A stretch of DNA of 39,241 bases from Nostoc sp. TH1S01 (lineage in GTDB: Bacteria > Cyanobacteriota > Cyanobacteriia > Cyanobacteriales > Nostocaceae): the NCBI GenBank assembly GCA_018993265.1, contig JAGKSW010000153.1, positions 1 through 39,241 of the forward strand, written 5' to 3'. Each line of letters begins with the position of its first letter. Positions within the stretch are counted from its first letter, which is position 1. Under the pieces are notes generated by a model. The model had not been told where the DNA came from and searched no databases. It saw only the letters and a list, made by a program, of their open reading frames with translations. A program made the translations under genes and the position numbers. This document shows, piece after piece, positions 1 through 8,500 of the stretch.

Positions 1-1989
1 AGAACCAGAAGTGTAGATGACGTAAGCTAAATTATCGACTGTAGTGTTAGATACGGGATTCGCTGTGTTTTCCTTGAGAAAGGATTCCCAATGACTATCA
101 ACACAAATAACTTGTGAACAATGATGTGACAGAGTTTCTAGGAAATGTTGTTGTGTTAGCAATACTCCTGGTTGAGAGTCTTCTAACATATAAGCCAAGC
201 GTTCTTGGGGATAGGTGGGGTCAAGGGGTATATAAGCACCGCCCGCTTTGAGGATGGCGAGTAACCCAATTACCATTTCTAAAGAACGTTCTGTGCAAAT
301 TCCTACCTTAACTTCTGGCTTGACTCCTAGTGAACGTAAATAATGGGCAAGTTGATTGGCTTTGGTGTTGAGTTCGGTGTAAGTTAATTGCTGATGTTCA
401 TAAACAACTGCTACTGCATCGGGTGTGCGTTTTACCTGCTGCTCAAATAGTTCATGGATACATTTATCTACAGGATAGGCAACTTCTGTATTATTCCACT
501 CTTTTAATAATTGATGCTGTTCAGATGCTGTTAACAGTTGTAATGAGGCAATCTGCTTTTTTGGATTAGCAATAACTTCTGCTAGCAAAGTTTGAAAATG
601 TTCTGCTATGCGGGTAATTGTATCTGCATTAAATAAATCACTGCTATATTCAAATATACCTATCAGTTCTTCTTGCTGTTCTACCATATTTAAGCTTAAG
701 TCAAACTGAGCCGTTTCACTTTCTGCCTCTGATATGGTCAACGTTAGTTCCCCTATTTCTAAAGCTGGCATAGGGCTATTATTGAGGGAAAACCAAATTT
801 GAAAAAGCGGGTTATGGCTGAGGTTGCGTTCTGGCTGAATTTCTTCTACTAACTGTTCAAAAGGTAAATCTTGGTGGGTATAAGCGTCTAATGTTGTTTC
901 TTTAACTCGTGCCAGTAAATCTAGAAAACTAGGATTACCACTGACATCAGTTCGCAGCACTAAAGTATTTACAAAAAAACCGATTAACTTTTCAATTTGG
1001 GGAAGATTACGATTAGCGATCGCAGTCCCAATAATAATATCTTCTTGTTGACTGTAGCGATATAGCAAAATTTTGAAAGCTGTCAGCAAGGTCATAAATA
1101 AAGTAGCACCTGCTTGCTGACTAAGTGCTTTCAGTGCAGTGGTTAAAGATTTAGAAAGGGTGAAAGAATGGGTTTTCCCTTTGTAAGACTGCACCGCAGG
1201 GCGAGGGTAATCTGTTGGGAGTTGTAATACTGGTAAAGAGCCACCTAACTTTTGCTTCCAGTAATTTTTTTGGGCTGTTAGTGCTTCTCCTTGCAAGTAA
1301 TCTTGTTGCCAAATAGCAAAGTCTCCATACTGAATTGGGAGTTCAGCGAGGGATGCGGTTTTATCTTCACAAAAAGCTTTATATAGGGTTGCTAATTCAT
1401 GTATTAATACACCTATTGACCAACCATCAGAAACAATATGGTGCATTGTAAATAATAATATATGCTCTTCTGGGTTTAGCTGGATTAACTTGGCTCTTAA
1501 TAACAAATCACTGCTGAGGTCAAATGGTTGACTTACTTCTTGATGTGCTAATTTTTTTACTTCTATTTTTTGCTGATTTATTGATAATTCACTAATATCT
1601 AATAATGGTAAATATAATATTTTTTTAGCATGAATAAATGCTACATCTTTATCTTCTATAGTTTGAAAATTACAACGCAAAACTTCATGACGGTTGATAA
1701 TTTCTTGTAAACTATCTTGTAGTGCCTGAAAATTTAATTTTCCTTGTAGACGAACTACAGCAGACACATTATAAAATGGGTTATTTGGCTCTAATTGGGC
1801 CAGAAACCATAACCGTTGTTGAGAGAAAGATAAAGGAACAGGATTATGTTGGGAACGACGGGAAATAGATTTTTGTTGATTATCTAACTTTAATTCACCC
1901 CGCAAGCGTTTTTCCAAAAGTGCTTGTTTTGCAGGTGATAGTTGAGAACGTCTGATAGAAATTTCATTTTTTTTGTTATTCATAACCAT
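1..1989 (-). CDS. Non-ribosomal peptide synthetase, N-terminal part (C-A...), cut by the window edge
   Basis: The reading frame is open from position 1 to an ATG at 1989, with a second in-frame ATG at 1983; neither has a clear ribosome-binding site. After a basic N-terminal stretch (about residues 1-45) comes a condensation domain. Its HHxxxDG motif reads HHIVSDG near residue 181. An adenylation domain starts near residue 500 and the frame leaves the window in the A3 motif (YVIYTSGS). The substrate pocket, carrier protein and any termination domain lie outside, so the amino acid cannot be predicted. The gene begins about 48 bases after the FkbH-like gene, on the same strand, and is probably the last part of the same operon seen here. 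The C domain would accept the chain from the upstream KS-AT-MT-ACP polyketide synthase. Family assignment is certain; product is not. Confidence 0.95.
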   Translation of the reverse strand, partial: MVMNNKKNEISIRRSQLSPAKQALLEKRLRGELKLDNQQKSISRRSQHNPVPLSFSQQRLWFLAQLEPNNPFYNVSAVVRLQGKLNFQALQDSLQEIINRHEVLRCNFQTIEDKDVAFIHAKKILYLPLLDISELSINQQKIEVKKLAHQEVSQPFDLSSDLLLRAKLIQLNPEEHILLFTMHHIVSDGWSIGVLIHELATLYKAFCEDKTASLAELPIQYGDFAIWQQDYLQGEALTAQKNYWKQKLGGSLPVLQLPTDYPRPAVQSYKGKTHSFTLSKSLTTALKALSQQAGATLFMTLLTAFKILLYRYSQQEDIIIGTAIANRNLPQIEKLIGFFVNTLVLRTDVSGNPSFLDLLARVKETTLDAYTHQDLPFEQLVEEIQPERNLSHNPLFQIWFSLNNSPMPALEIGELTLTISEAESETAQFDLSLNMVEQQEELIGIFEYSSDLFNADTITRIAEHFQTLLAEVIANPKKQIASLQLLTASEQHQLLKEWNNTEVAYPVDKCIHELFEQQVKRTPDAVAVVYEHQQLTYTELNTKANQLAHYLRSLGVKPEVKVGICTERSLEMVIGLLAILKAGGAYIPLDPTYPQERLAYMLEDSQPGVLLTQQHFLETLSHHCSQVICVDSHWESFLKENTANPVSNTTVDNLAYVIYTSGS

Positions 1990-2037
1990 ATCTGAATAAT
2001 CTTTTAAATCTATGTACTTATTCCCGTCTCTCAAAAA

Positions 2038-3105
2038 TTAACTCACCTGAAATCGAATATATGCAGGTACAGGCTGAATGCGTGTTAAATCATTTTCCAT
2101 AACTATCAAGCCATCATTGTTGGCAATTTCTTTAAAGCCAGCAAATTTATAAGATATATACATCATGCGATTGCGATTATTAGAGACAAATTCTGCTAAG
2201 AGGAGGACGTTGTTGGTTTTAGCTAAACTCATCACATAGTTCAACATAACTGTTCCTACGCCTCTTGACATCACACGACAAGACATCAGTAAAAGCTTGA
2301 TTTTCCAAACATCTGCTTGACATTCAATTAGCACTAAACCGATTTTTCCATAACTACCATACTTATCTTCTAAACTAGCAATTAGTAATTTATGGTTTTC
2401 GGAAGTGCGAAAATTATTGAGTTCATTATATGAATATGTGTAACCAGTTGTATTTAATTGATTAGTGCGTAAAGTTAATTCTTCAGCGCGTTGCAAATCT
2501 TCTTCTTGTGCCAAGGATATAGTGAAATTCATATTGAGTGTAGCCAAGAATTCTTCTGTTGTCCCGACAAAATCTTTCTCAGCATTTTGACGCTCAATAT
2601 CACTAAGGTACATCAACCTTCTTATGCGAGAATCTTCCGTAATAAAACGGGGATTCATCACAGGCATATCTAGAATATTACCAATTTCATCAGCATTTAT
2701 ACAAAGAATTTCTGGTACAGAAAACTGAACTTCTTCGAGTTCAAATAATTGGTCATCAACAAAAGCGATCGCATCTAGTCCAATATTCAATAATTTAGCA
2801 ATCTCTTTCAAAGAAGACGCTTTAGAATTCCAATTAATTTTGGGGTATAAAAAATATTCTTTTAACCCATATTCTTCTAATTTAGCTATTGCTGTTGCAT
2901 AATCATTTTTGCTGGCAATAGATTGTAAAATGCCACGATTATCTAAAGTTTTAATAATATCTACTATATCTTTTCGTAAAGAAACTTTCTCATCTTCTAA
3001 TAAAACTCCATCCCATAAAGTATTATCTAAATCCCAAACGAGGCATTTAATAACTTTCTTATCTTCTTGTTGACTATTGACGTTTTTTTCTTGAGTGCTA
3101 ACCAT
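2038..3105 (-). CDS. fkbH: FkbH-like glyceryl-ACP synthase (HAD superfamily)
   Basis: This 355-residue protein has the HAD phosphatase motif I WDLDNTLWDG (Asp25 and Asp27), a second HAD acidic motif around FVDDQ, and a C-terminal acetyltransferase-like half (about residues 200-340). Both length and order match FkbH proteins. FkbH enzymes take a glyceryl group from 1,3-bisphosphoglycerate, dephosphorylate it and place it on a stand-alone acyl carrier protein. This is the first step towards hydroxymalonyl- or methoxymalonyl-ACP extender units. The genes immediately before it in the operon encode the matching acyl-CoA-dehydrogenase-like enzyme, ACP and 3-hydroxyacyl dehydrogenase, which supports the call strongly. 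The gap to the preceding gene is 32 bases. No O-methyltransferase gene of the FkbG type is found beside it. Confidence 0.92.
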   Translation of the reverse strand: MVSTQEKNVNSQQEDKKVIKCLVWDLDNTLWDGVLLEDEKVSLRKDIVDIIKTLDNRGILQSIASKNDYATAIAKLEEYGLKEYFLYPKINWNSKASSLKEIAKLLNIGLDAIAFVDDQLFELEEVQFSVPEILCINADEIGNILDMPVMNPRFITEDSRIRRLMYLSDIERQNAEKDFVGTTEEFLATLNMNFTISLAQEEDLQRAEELTLRTNQLNTTGYTYSYNELNNFRTSENHKLLIASLEDKYGSYGKIGLVLIECQADVWKIKLLLMSCRVMSRGVGTVMLNYVMSLAKTNNVLLLAEFVSNNRNRMMYISYKFAGFKEIANNDGLIVMENDLTRIQPVPAYIRFQVS

Positions 3106-3137
3106 AGCCTATTTTCTCAGATATTTAATGCAATATA

Positions 3138-4322
3138 TTAAACTTTTTCTGTTAATTTACTTTGCCAAGCAGTAGCAACGTTGGAAAGAAAATAATCTTG
3201 ATATCCTGATTCGGCAATCGTAATTTCTTGAATTTGAGTGCTACCTTCAATAATTTCCATAATTTTGGAATCTCGTAAATACCGTTCTACAGGATATTCA
3301 CTACTACAACCATTTCCACCATGAATTTGTACAGCATCATTGGCTATTTTAGTTGCTGCTGTAGATGCAAAATACTTAGCAATAGAAGTTTGTATAATCG
3401 AGTTAGGATGGTTAATATCTTTGAGATAACCAGCTTGATAGCATAATAATCTTGCTGCTTTGATGTTAGCTATCATCTGAGTAATTTTTTGGCGAATTAA
3501 TTGATGTTCTTTGAGGTATACATCAAATTGTTTGCGATCGCTAGTATACTTGATGCAAGCTTCTAGACAAGCTTGAGCAATACCTACACAACCACAGGCA
3601 ACACTATATCTGCCATAATCAAGTGCAGAAGCAGCAATGTAAGCAAAGCCAAAACCTAATTTACCGACTAAATTTTCTTCAGAAACCTCACAGTTATTAA
3701 ACTGCAATTCTGCTACCATTGATGCTCTAGTACCTAAAATACCAGACATTGGTTTTACCGAAAGACCTGGGTTATTTTTTTCCACTAAAAAAGCCGTTGG
3801 TTTACCTTCGCATTTAGCAAATACCAAAAATAAATCTGCTATTTGTCCATAGGTAATCCATTTTTTTCGCCCATTTAAAATATAAGCATTCCCTGTAAAT
3901 GTTGCTGTGGTTTCTACACTTTTTGCATCACTACCTACATTCGGTTCGCTCAATGCAAAAGCACCTATAATTTCTCCCGTTGCTAGTTTAGGAAGCCAAT
4001 AATCTTTTTGAAATTTACTTCCCCATTTGCATATAGCCTGGGAAACCATGTTATGAACTGTCAGCAAACTCCGCACAGAAGAACATCCCCGTCCAATTTC
4101 TTCGTTGAGAATACCGTAACTAATCATGTCCATTCCTTCGCCGCCATATTCTTGTGGTAATACAGCACCAAGGAAACCACGTTGAGCAATTTTTTTGATT
4201 AGTTCAGGGGGAGTAAATTCTTTTTTATCCCATTCACCAGCATGAGGTAATATTTCTTCATCGGCAAAAGCTTTAAATTCAGCTTGATAATTTTTTTGTT
4301 GCGGAGTTAGTTCTATTTTCAT
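3138..4322 (-). CDS. Acyl-CoA dehydrogenase-like enzyme of hydroxymalonyl-ACP synthesis (FkbI type)
   Basis: This is a full-length (394 residue) flavin-dependent acyl-CoA dehydrogenase fold. It has the FALSEPNVGSD flavin/substrate motif near residues 140-150 and a candidate catalytic glutamate around residue 359 in the IIEGSTQIQ motif. Alone it could be a fatty-acid oxidation enzyme. Its position, only 5 bases after a stand-alone ACP gene and between FkbK-like and FkbH-like genes, points instead to the FkbI role: further oxidation of ACP-bound 2-hydroxy-3-oxopropionate to hydroxymalonyl-ACP. The substrate is therefore inferred to be carried on the neighbouring ACP and not on CoA. The start ATG directly precedes the conserved N-terminal helix, and no longer start is needed. 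Confidence 0.9.
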   Translation of the reverse strand: MKIELTPQQKNYQAEFKAFADEEILPHAGEWDKKEFTPPELIKKIAQRGFLGAVLPQEYGGEGMDMISYGILNEEIGRGCSSVRSLLTVHNMVSQAICKWGSKFQKDYWLPKLATGEIIGAFALSEPNVGSDAKSVETTATFTGNAYILNGRKKWITYGQIADLFLVFAKCEGKPTAFLVEKNNPGLSVKPMSGILGTRASMVAELQFNNCEVSEENLVGKLGFGFAYIAASALDYGRYSVACGCVGIAQACLEACIKYTSDRKQFDVYLKEHQLIRQKITQMIANIKAARLLCYQAGYLKDINHPNSIIQTSIAKYFASTAATKIANDAVQIHGGNGCSSEYPVERYLRDSKIMEIIEGSTQIQEITIAESGYQDYFLSNVATAWQSKLTEKV

Positions 4323-4327
4323 ATAAA

Positions 4328-4576
4328 TTACTGCACAGACAGAGCAGTTTTACGCTCAACTAAATTGGTGATGGAATTGATAGTGCGAAAATTATCAAAC
4401 TCCAAGTCTTCGTTTTCAATAGTGATTTGAAATTCTTGCTCTATAAATAAAACAAGTTGCATAGCAAACATAGAATTAACAAAACCTAGAGAAAAAATAT
4501 CTTCATCAGCTTGTAAATCATGACTACCAAAAAATCTAGATAAAAATGCTTTAATTTGGGTTTGAATTTTGTTCAT
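4328..4576 (-). CDS. Stand-alone acyl carrier protein for the glycerate-derived extender unit (FkbJ type)
   Basis: This is an 82-residue carrier protein. The phosphopantetheine attachment site is Ser35 in the motif SLGFVNSMFAMQL; the form G-F/L-V-N-S, in place of the usual G-x-D-S, is typical of the ACPs of methoxymalonyl- and hydroxymalonyl-ACP cassettes. It should carry glyceryl, then 2-hydroxy-3-oxopropionyl, then hydroxymalonyl groups between FkbH, FkbK and FkbI homologues, and deliver the last to a polyketide synthase acyltransferase. It is separated by 19 bases from the upstream dehydrogenase gene and by 5 bases from the downstream one, so co-translation is likely. Confidence 0.92.
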   Translation of the reverse strand: MNKIQTQIKAFLSRFFGSHDLQADEDIFSLGFVNSMFAMQLVLFIEQEFQITIENEDLEFDNFRTINSITNLVERKTALSVQ

Positions 4577-4595
4577 TGTAATTTTTGATTCCTAT

Positions 4596-5450
4596 TTATT
4601 GATATACATAAAAACCTTTGCCATTCTTCCTACCATATAGTCCCGCATCTACCATTTTTTTGAGTAAAGGGCATGGTCTATATTTACTATCGTTAAAGTT
4701 TTCGTACAAAACTTCAATAGAGAATAAAATCGTGTCTAACCCAATTAAATCTGCTGTTTCTAAAGGCCCCATTTTGTGACCAAAACAGCCTTTAAAAATT
4801 TTATCTACATCTTCTGCTGTTGCAACTTGGTCTTGCAATAAAAAAACAGCTTCGTTAATAGTTAACATTAACACGCGGTTGGAAACAAAACCAGGTGAAT
4901 CATTAACAAGTACGCACTCTTTACCCATTTGAGATAGCATTTGTTTGGCTATCTCAATTGTGGTTTCTGAAGTATGGTAGCCACGAATCATCTCTACCAT
5001 TGGCTTCATTGGTACAGGGTTCATAAAGTGAATTCCAATCACTTTATCGGCTCGTTGAGTAGCCGAAGCAATGCGAGTAATAGGTATTGCTGATGTGTTA
5101 GCAGCAAATACACAATCTGCTGGGCAGATTGCATCAATTAAAGAATATACTTGTTTTTTAGTATCCCATTTTTCGGTGACATTTTCTATAACAAAATTAG
5201 CATTTTCTAAAAGTTTATAGTTTGTCGAAAATTCTATTTTATTGATGATTTCTTCTAGATTGGTTGTTTTGTCTTTTTTCTGAAATAAAGACTGAAAGCG
5301 AATATTATTTTTAATTTCGTGTTTAGCTTTATCGAGAATTTCTTCTTTAATATCAACCAAAATTACATTATGGTCTGTTTGTGCAAGATTTTGGGCAACT
5401 CCTATCCCCATGACACCAGCACCGACAACACCAACAGTTTGAATTTTCAT
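4596..5450 (-). CDS. 3-hydroxyacyl dehydrogenase of the hydroxymalonyl-ACP cassette (FkbK type)
   Basis: This 284-residue protein resembles 3-hydroxybutyryl-CoA dehydrogenases. It has an N-terminal Rossmann motif GVVGAGVMGIG (residues 7-17), the catalytic histidine in GIHFMNPVPMKP (His141, with Glu153 as likely partner), and the NDSPGFVSNRVL segment that starts the C-terminal helical domain. In this setting it is expected to oxidise glyceryl-ACP at C3 with NAD(P)+. It is the first of four cassette genes after the polyketide synthases. The 85-base gap in front of it contains a palindromic repeat. A role in ordinary beta-oxidation is possible from the sequence alone but unlikely given the neighbours. 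Confidence 0.9.
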   Translation of the reverse strand: MKIQTVGVVGAGVMGIGVAQNLAQTDHNVILVDIKEEILDKAKHEIKNNIRFQSLFQKKDKTTNLEEIINKIEFSTNYKLLENANFVIENVTEKWDTKKQVYSLIDAICPADCVFAANTSAIPITRIASATQRADKVIGIHFMNPVPMKPMVEMIRGYHTSETTIEIAKQMLSQMGKECVLVNDSPGFVSNRVLMLTINEAVFLLQDQVATAEDVDKIFKGCFGHKMGPLETADLIGLDTILFSIEVLYENFNDSKYRPCPLLKKMVDAGLYGRKNGKGFYVYQ

Positions 5451-5498
5451 AATAGTTATCCTGAATAAATTAAGGTTTTTTAACTTATTAGAGAAGGC

Positions 5499-5523
5499 GG
5501 TGCGTTACAGGGAAAAACGCACC
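5499..5523. repeat. Short palindromic intergenic repeat (GGTGCGTT/AACGCACC hairpin)
   Basis: Perfect 8-base arms (5499-5506 and 5516-5523) enclose a 9-base spacer in the gap between the second polyketide synthase gene and the FkbK-like gene. The arm resembles the GGTGCGTTACG...CGCACC palindromes that I recall as dispersed in many cyanobacterial genomes. There is no T-run after it, so it is not a typical intrinsic terminator. It may act as an mRNA stem-loop inside the operon. Confidence 0.6.
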
Positions 5524-5535
5524 CTACATATACTG

Positions 5536-8500
5536 CTAGTTTGACAGTTGCATATCAGATGTTTCTTCTAATTCCTCTAATTCTTCTATGAGAATCTCTT
5601 CAATTACTAAGACGAATTCGGCAATAGTAGGAGCTTCAAACAACAGGCGTACTGGTAAATCGATTTGAAAGATTGTGCGAAGTTGAGAAATTAAGACCGT
5701 TCCTGTTAGTGAGTCTCCGCCTAATGCAAAGAAGCTGTCATGAATACCTATTTGTTCAATACCCAGAAATTCTTGATAAACTTCAACCAGTTTTTGCTCT
5801 AACTCGTTAGTAGGAGGAGCATAGGCATTTTTTAATTTTGGTCGGGAATGATGAGTAGTTAAATTAGTTTGGGTAACAGTATTTTTATCAGTAAATGCGG
5901 CTGAGGCAGTCGCCTGAGCTAAAATTATATGGTCTGTAAAAGGTGCAAATTCTGAGAACGCTATTACCTGTTCAAAACCGTGAGATTTGAGTTCTTGTTC
6001 CCATTTTTCTTGAGATAAAAAGGGATTGCACATATTCCGATCGCCTTGTGCATCTTCTATCGGATTCATCAGCAGCGCGTCAATAAATTCAAACTCTAAT
6101 CGGGGTTGAGTTGTTTCCCAAAGTAGTAGTAAACCGCCAGGTGCAAGTAAAGAACGCAGCCGTTCAAGAGTCTCTCCGATATTTTTAGAAACGTGTAGGA
6201 CTTGGAAAGCTACAATGACATCAAAGCTATAACTTGAATATCCTTGTTCTTGTGGCGATCGCTCAATATCTAACAACTCATATTTCACAAATGGATAATC
6301 GCTAAATTTCTTTTTGGCTGTATTCAAAAAGAAGCTACCCACATCGGTAAAAGTATATTTTGTCCTCTGTGGTGGCAGCATAGGTAATAATTCTGCTGTA
6401 CCTGTCCCAGTTCCACCACCAATTTCCAGAATTCTTAGATTTACATCAGATGGTAATACGTTTAGTGCTTGTTCTAAACATACCCGCATGATGGAGTTGT
6501 AGTACAAATCTTCAGGTAATTGTTGAACTGAAAATTCTCCTTCTTTTAATAAGGTGGAAACATGAAACTCTAATGGTTCTTTTTCTCCAATTAGTAACGC
6601 CACCATATTTTCACCATAGAGTTGTAATAGCTCTATTGGTTGTGGTGTGTCTCGCCATTTAGCTTTAACTTCTATCAACAACTGGTTAACAAACTCGGCG
6701 GAAATTGGTGATAAATTGGCAAATAATTCTTGTTCTTGATTTAACTTACCTTGTTCTACCAATATTTCCAGCCATCGGTTTAATAATTCTTTGTATGGAG
6801 GAATAATCTTAGATTCTGCAAATAATTCTTCTAAGGAATACTTGCGATCGCGATTCTGGAAAACTCCTAATTGTGATATTGCTAGATGAATATAAGCAAT
6901 ACACAAGCGATCGCACCATTCTCTCTTCTCTTGGAAAATTTGCTCGTCAAAGTTTGCAACACCCATACTAGCTTGGCGTTTACCAACTTCTACGAGAGAT
7001 TGCCAAAGTCTTGATGTAGATTTGGGTTGTGAAGTTATTTCTACAGGTGATAGTTTTTGTGGTTCAATCCAATATCTTTGTCGTTCAAAGGGATAAGTTG
7101 GTAAAGGAAGGCGATATCGACGCTCATGGCTATGAAATCCTGACCAATCAATCTTGACTCCCTCTAGCCATAGCTGACCTAATGTATTCAAAATAAAAGC
7201 AATATCTGATTGTTGCTCATAGGCATAGCGGAGGGAAGATAACACCACTAAGTCATCTCCAGCAATATTATCTAAACATTGCTTTGCTAAACTGCTGAGT
7301 GCTTGTCCTGCGCCTACTTCTAAGAAAATGGGATTGTGCTGTTTCCATAGTTGCTGTAATCCATCAGCAAAGCGCACTGGTTGACATAGATGCTGTGTCC
7401 AATAGCTGGGATTTGTGGCTTGTGCGGCGGTAATCCAGGTTCCGGTGACGTTGGAAAGATAAAGAATTTGCGGTGGTTGGAGATTGATAGTTTTTACCAG
7501 TTGGGTGAAAGAGTCAGCGATCGCTCCCATCATGAAAGAATGAAAAGCATGGGATGTCTGCAATTGACGACAGGCTAAACCCTTGGCGCGTAACTCCTGT
7601 GATAATTCCTCTACAGCTTGGATAGTTCCCGCCACAACACATTGAGATGCGCCATTAACTGCGGACAGGGAAAGGTTTTCATTTAAATAAGGTTGTACTT
7701 GTTGCTCTGTTAAGGGAACTGCTAACATCGCTCCCCCTGGCAACTTTTGAATCATAAGCGCCCTAGCAGCCACCAGAGCGATCGCATCTTCTAAAGATAA
7801 TACCCCTGCTAAGGTTGCAGCTACGTATTCACCAATGCTGTAACCAATCATCGCCACGGGACGAACACCCCAAGACATCCATAATTGAGCTAAAGCATAC
7901 TCAACAGCAAATAAAGCAGGCTGAGTCAAATAAGTTTGATTGAGTTTCTCTGTAGCCGGGTCGATTGGTTGGGTGTCGCGCCCCAACATTTGGCGTAAAT
8001 TGATACCTGGCTTTTCCTGATTGTCTACTGGCTGATTAGGAGGATAAATAACTTGTTTGAGGTCAACACCCAGCAAAGGCTGGAACAGAGCAAAACAACG
8101 GTCAAGATGTTCGCGAAAAGTTGGCTCTAATTGATACAGTTCAAGAGCCATATTAATGTACTGAGTTCCTAACCCAGTAAACATAAAAGCAATAGGGCGT
8201 TGATTCGCCTCCTGAATGTTCGTCAAAACTCGTTTGGGATTTTGCAGCGCAATTATCGCATCTGATATATCTTGACAAACAACCGCACGCCGATGAGTAA
8301 AAAGGTGACGACCAACTTGTAATGTATAAGCCACATCTGCTAGGTTCTGTTCTGGATGCTGTTGCAGATGATTGACTAAATTTGCCGTCGCCGTCTCTAA
8401 AGCCGATTCAGTTTTGGCAGAAAGAAGTAGTAATTCATGCTTTCTCCCTCGCTCCTTGCTGGCGCTGAGCGAAGTCGAAGCGCACCCCTGTTCCAAAAAA

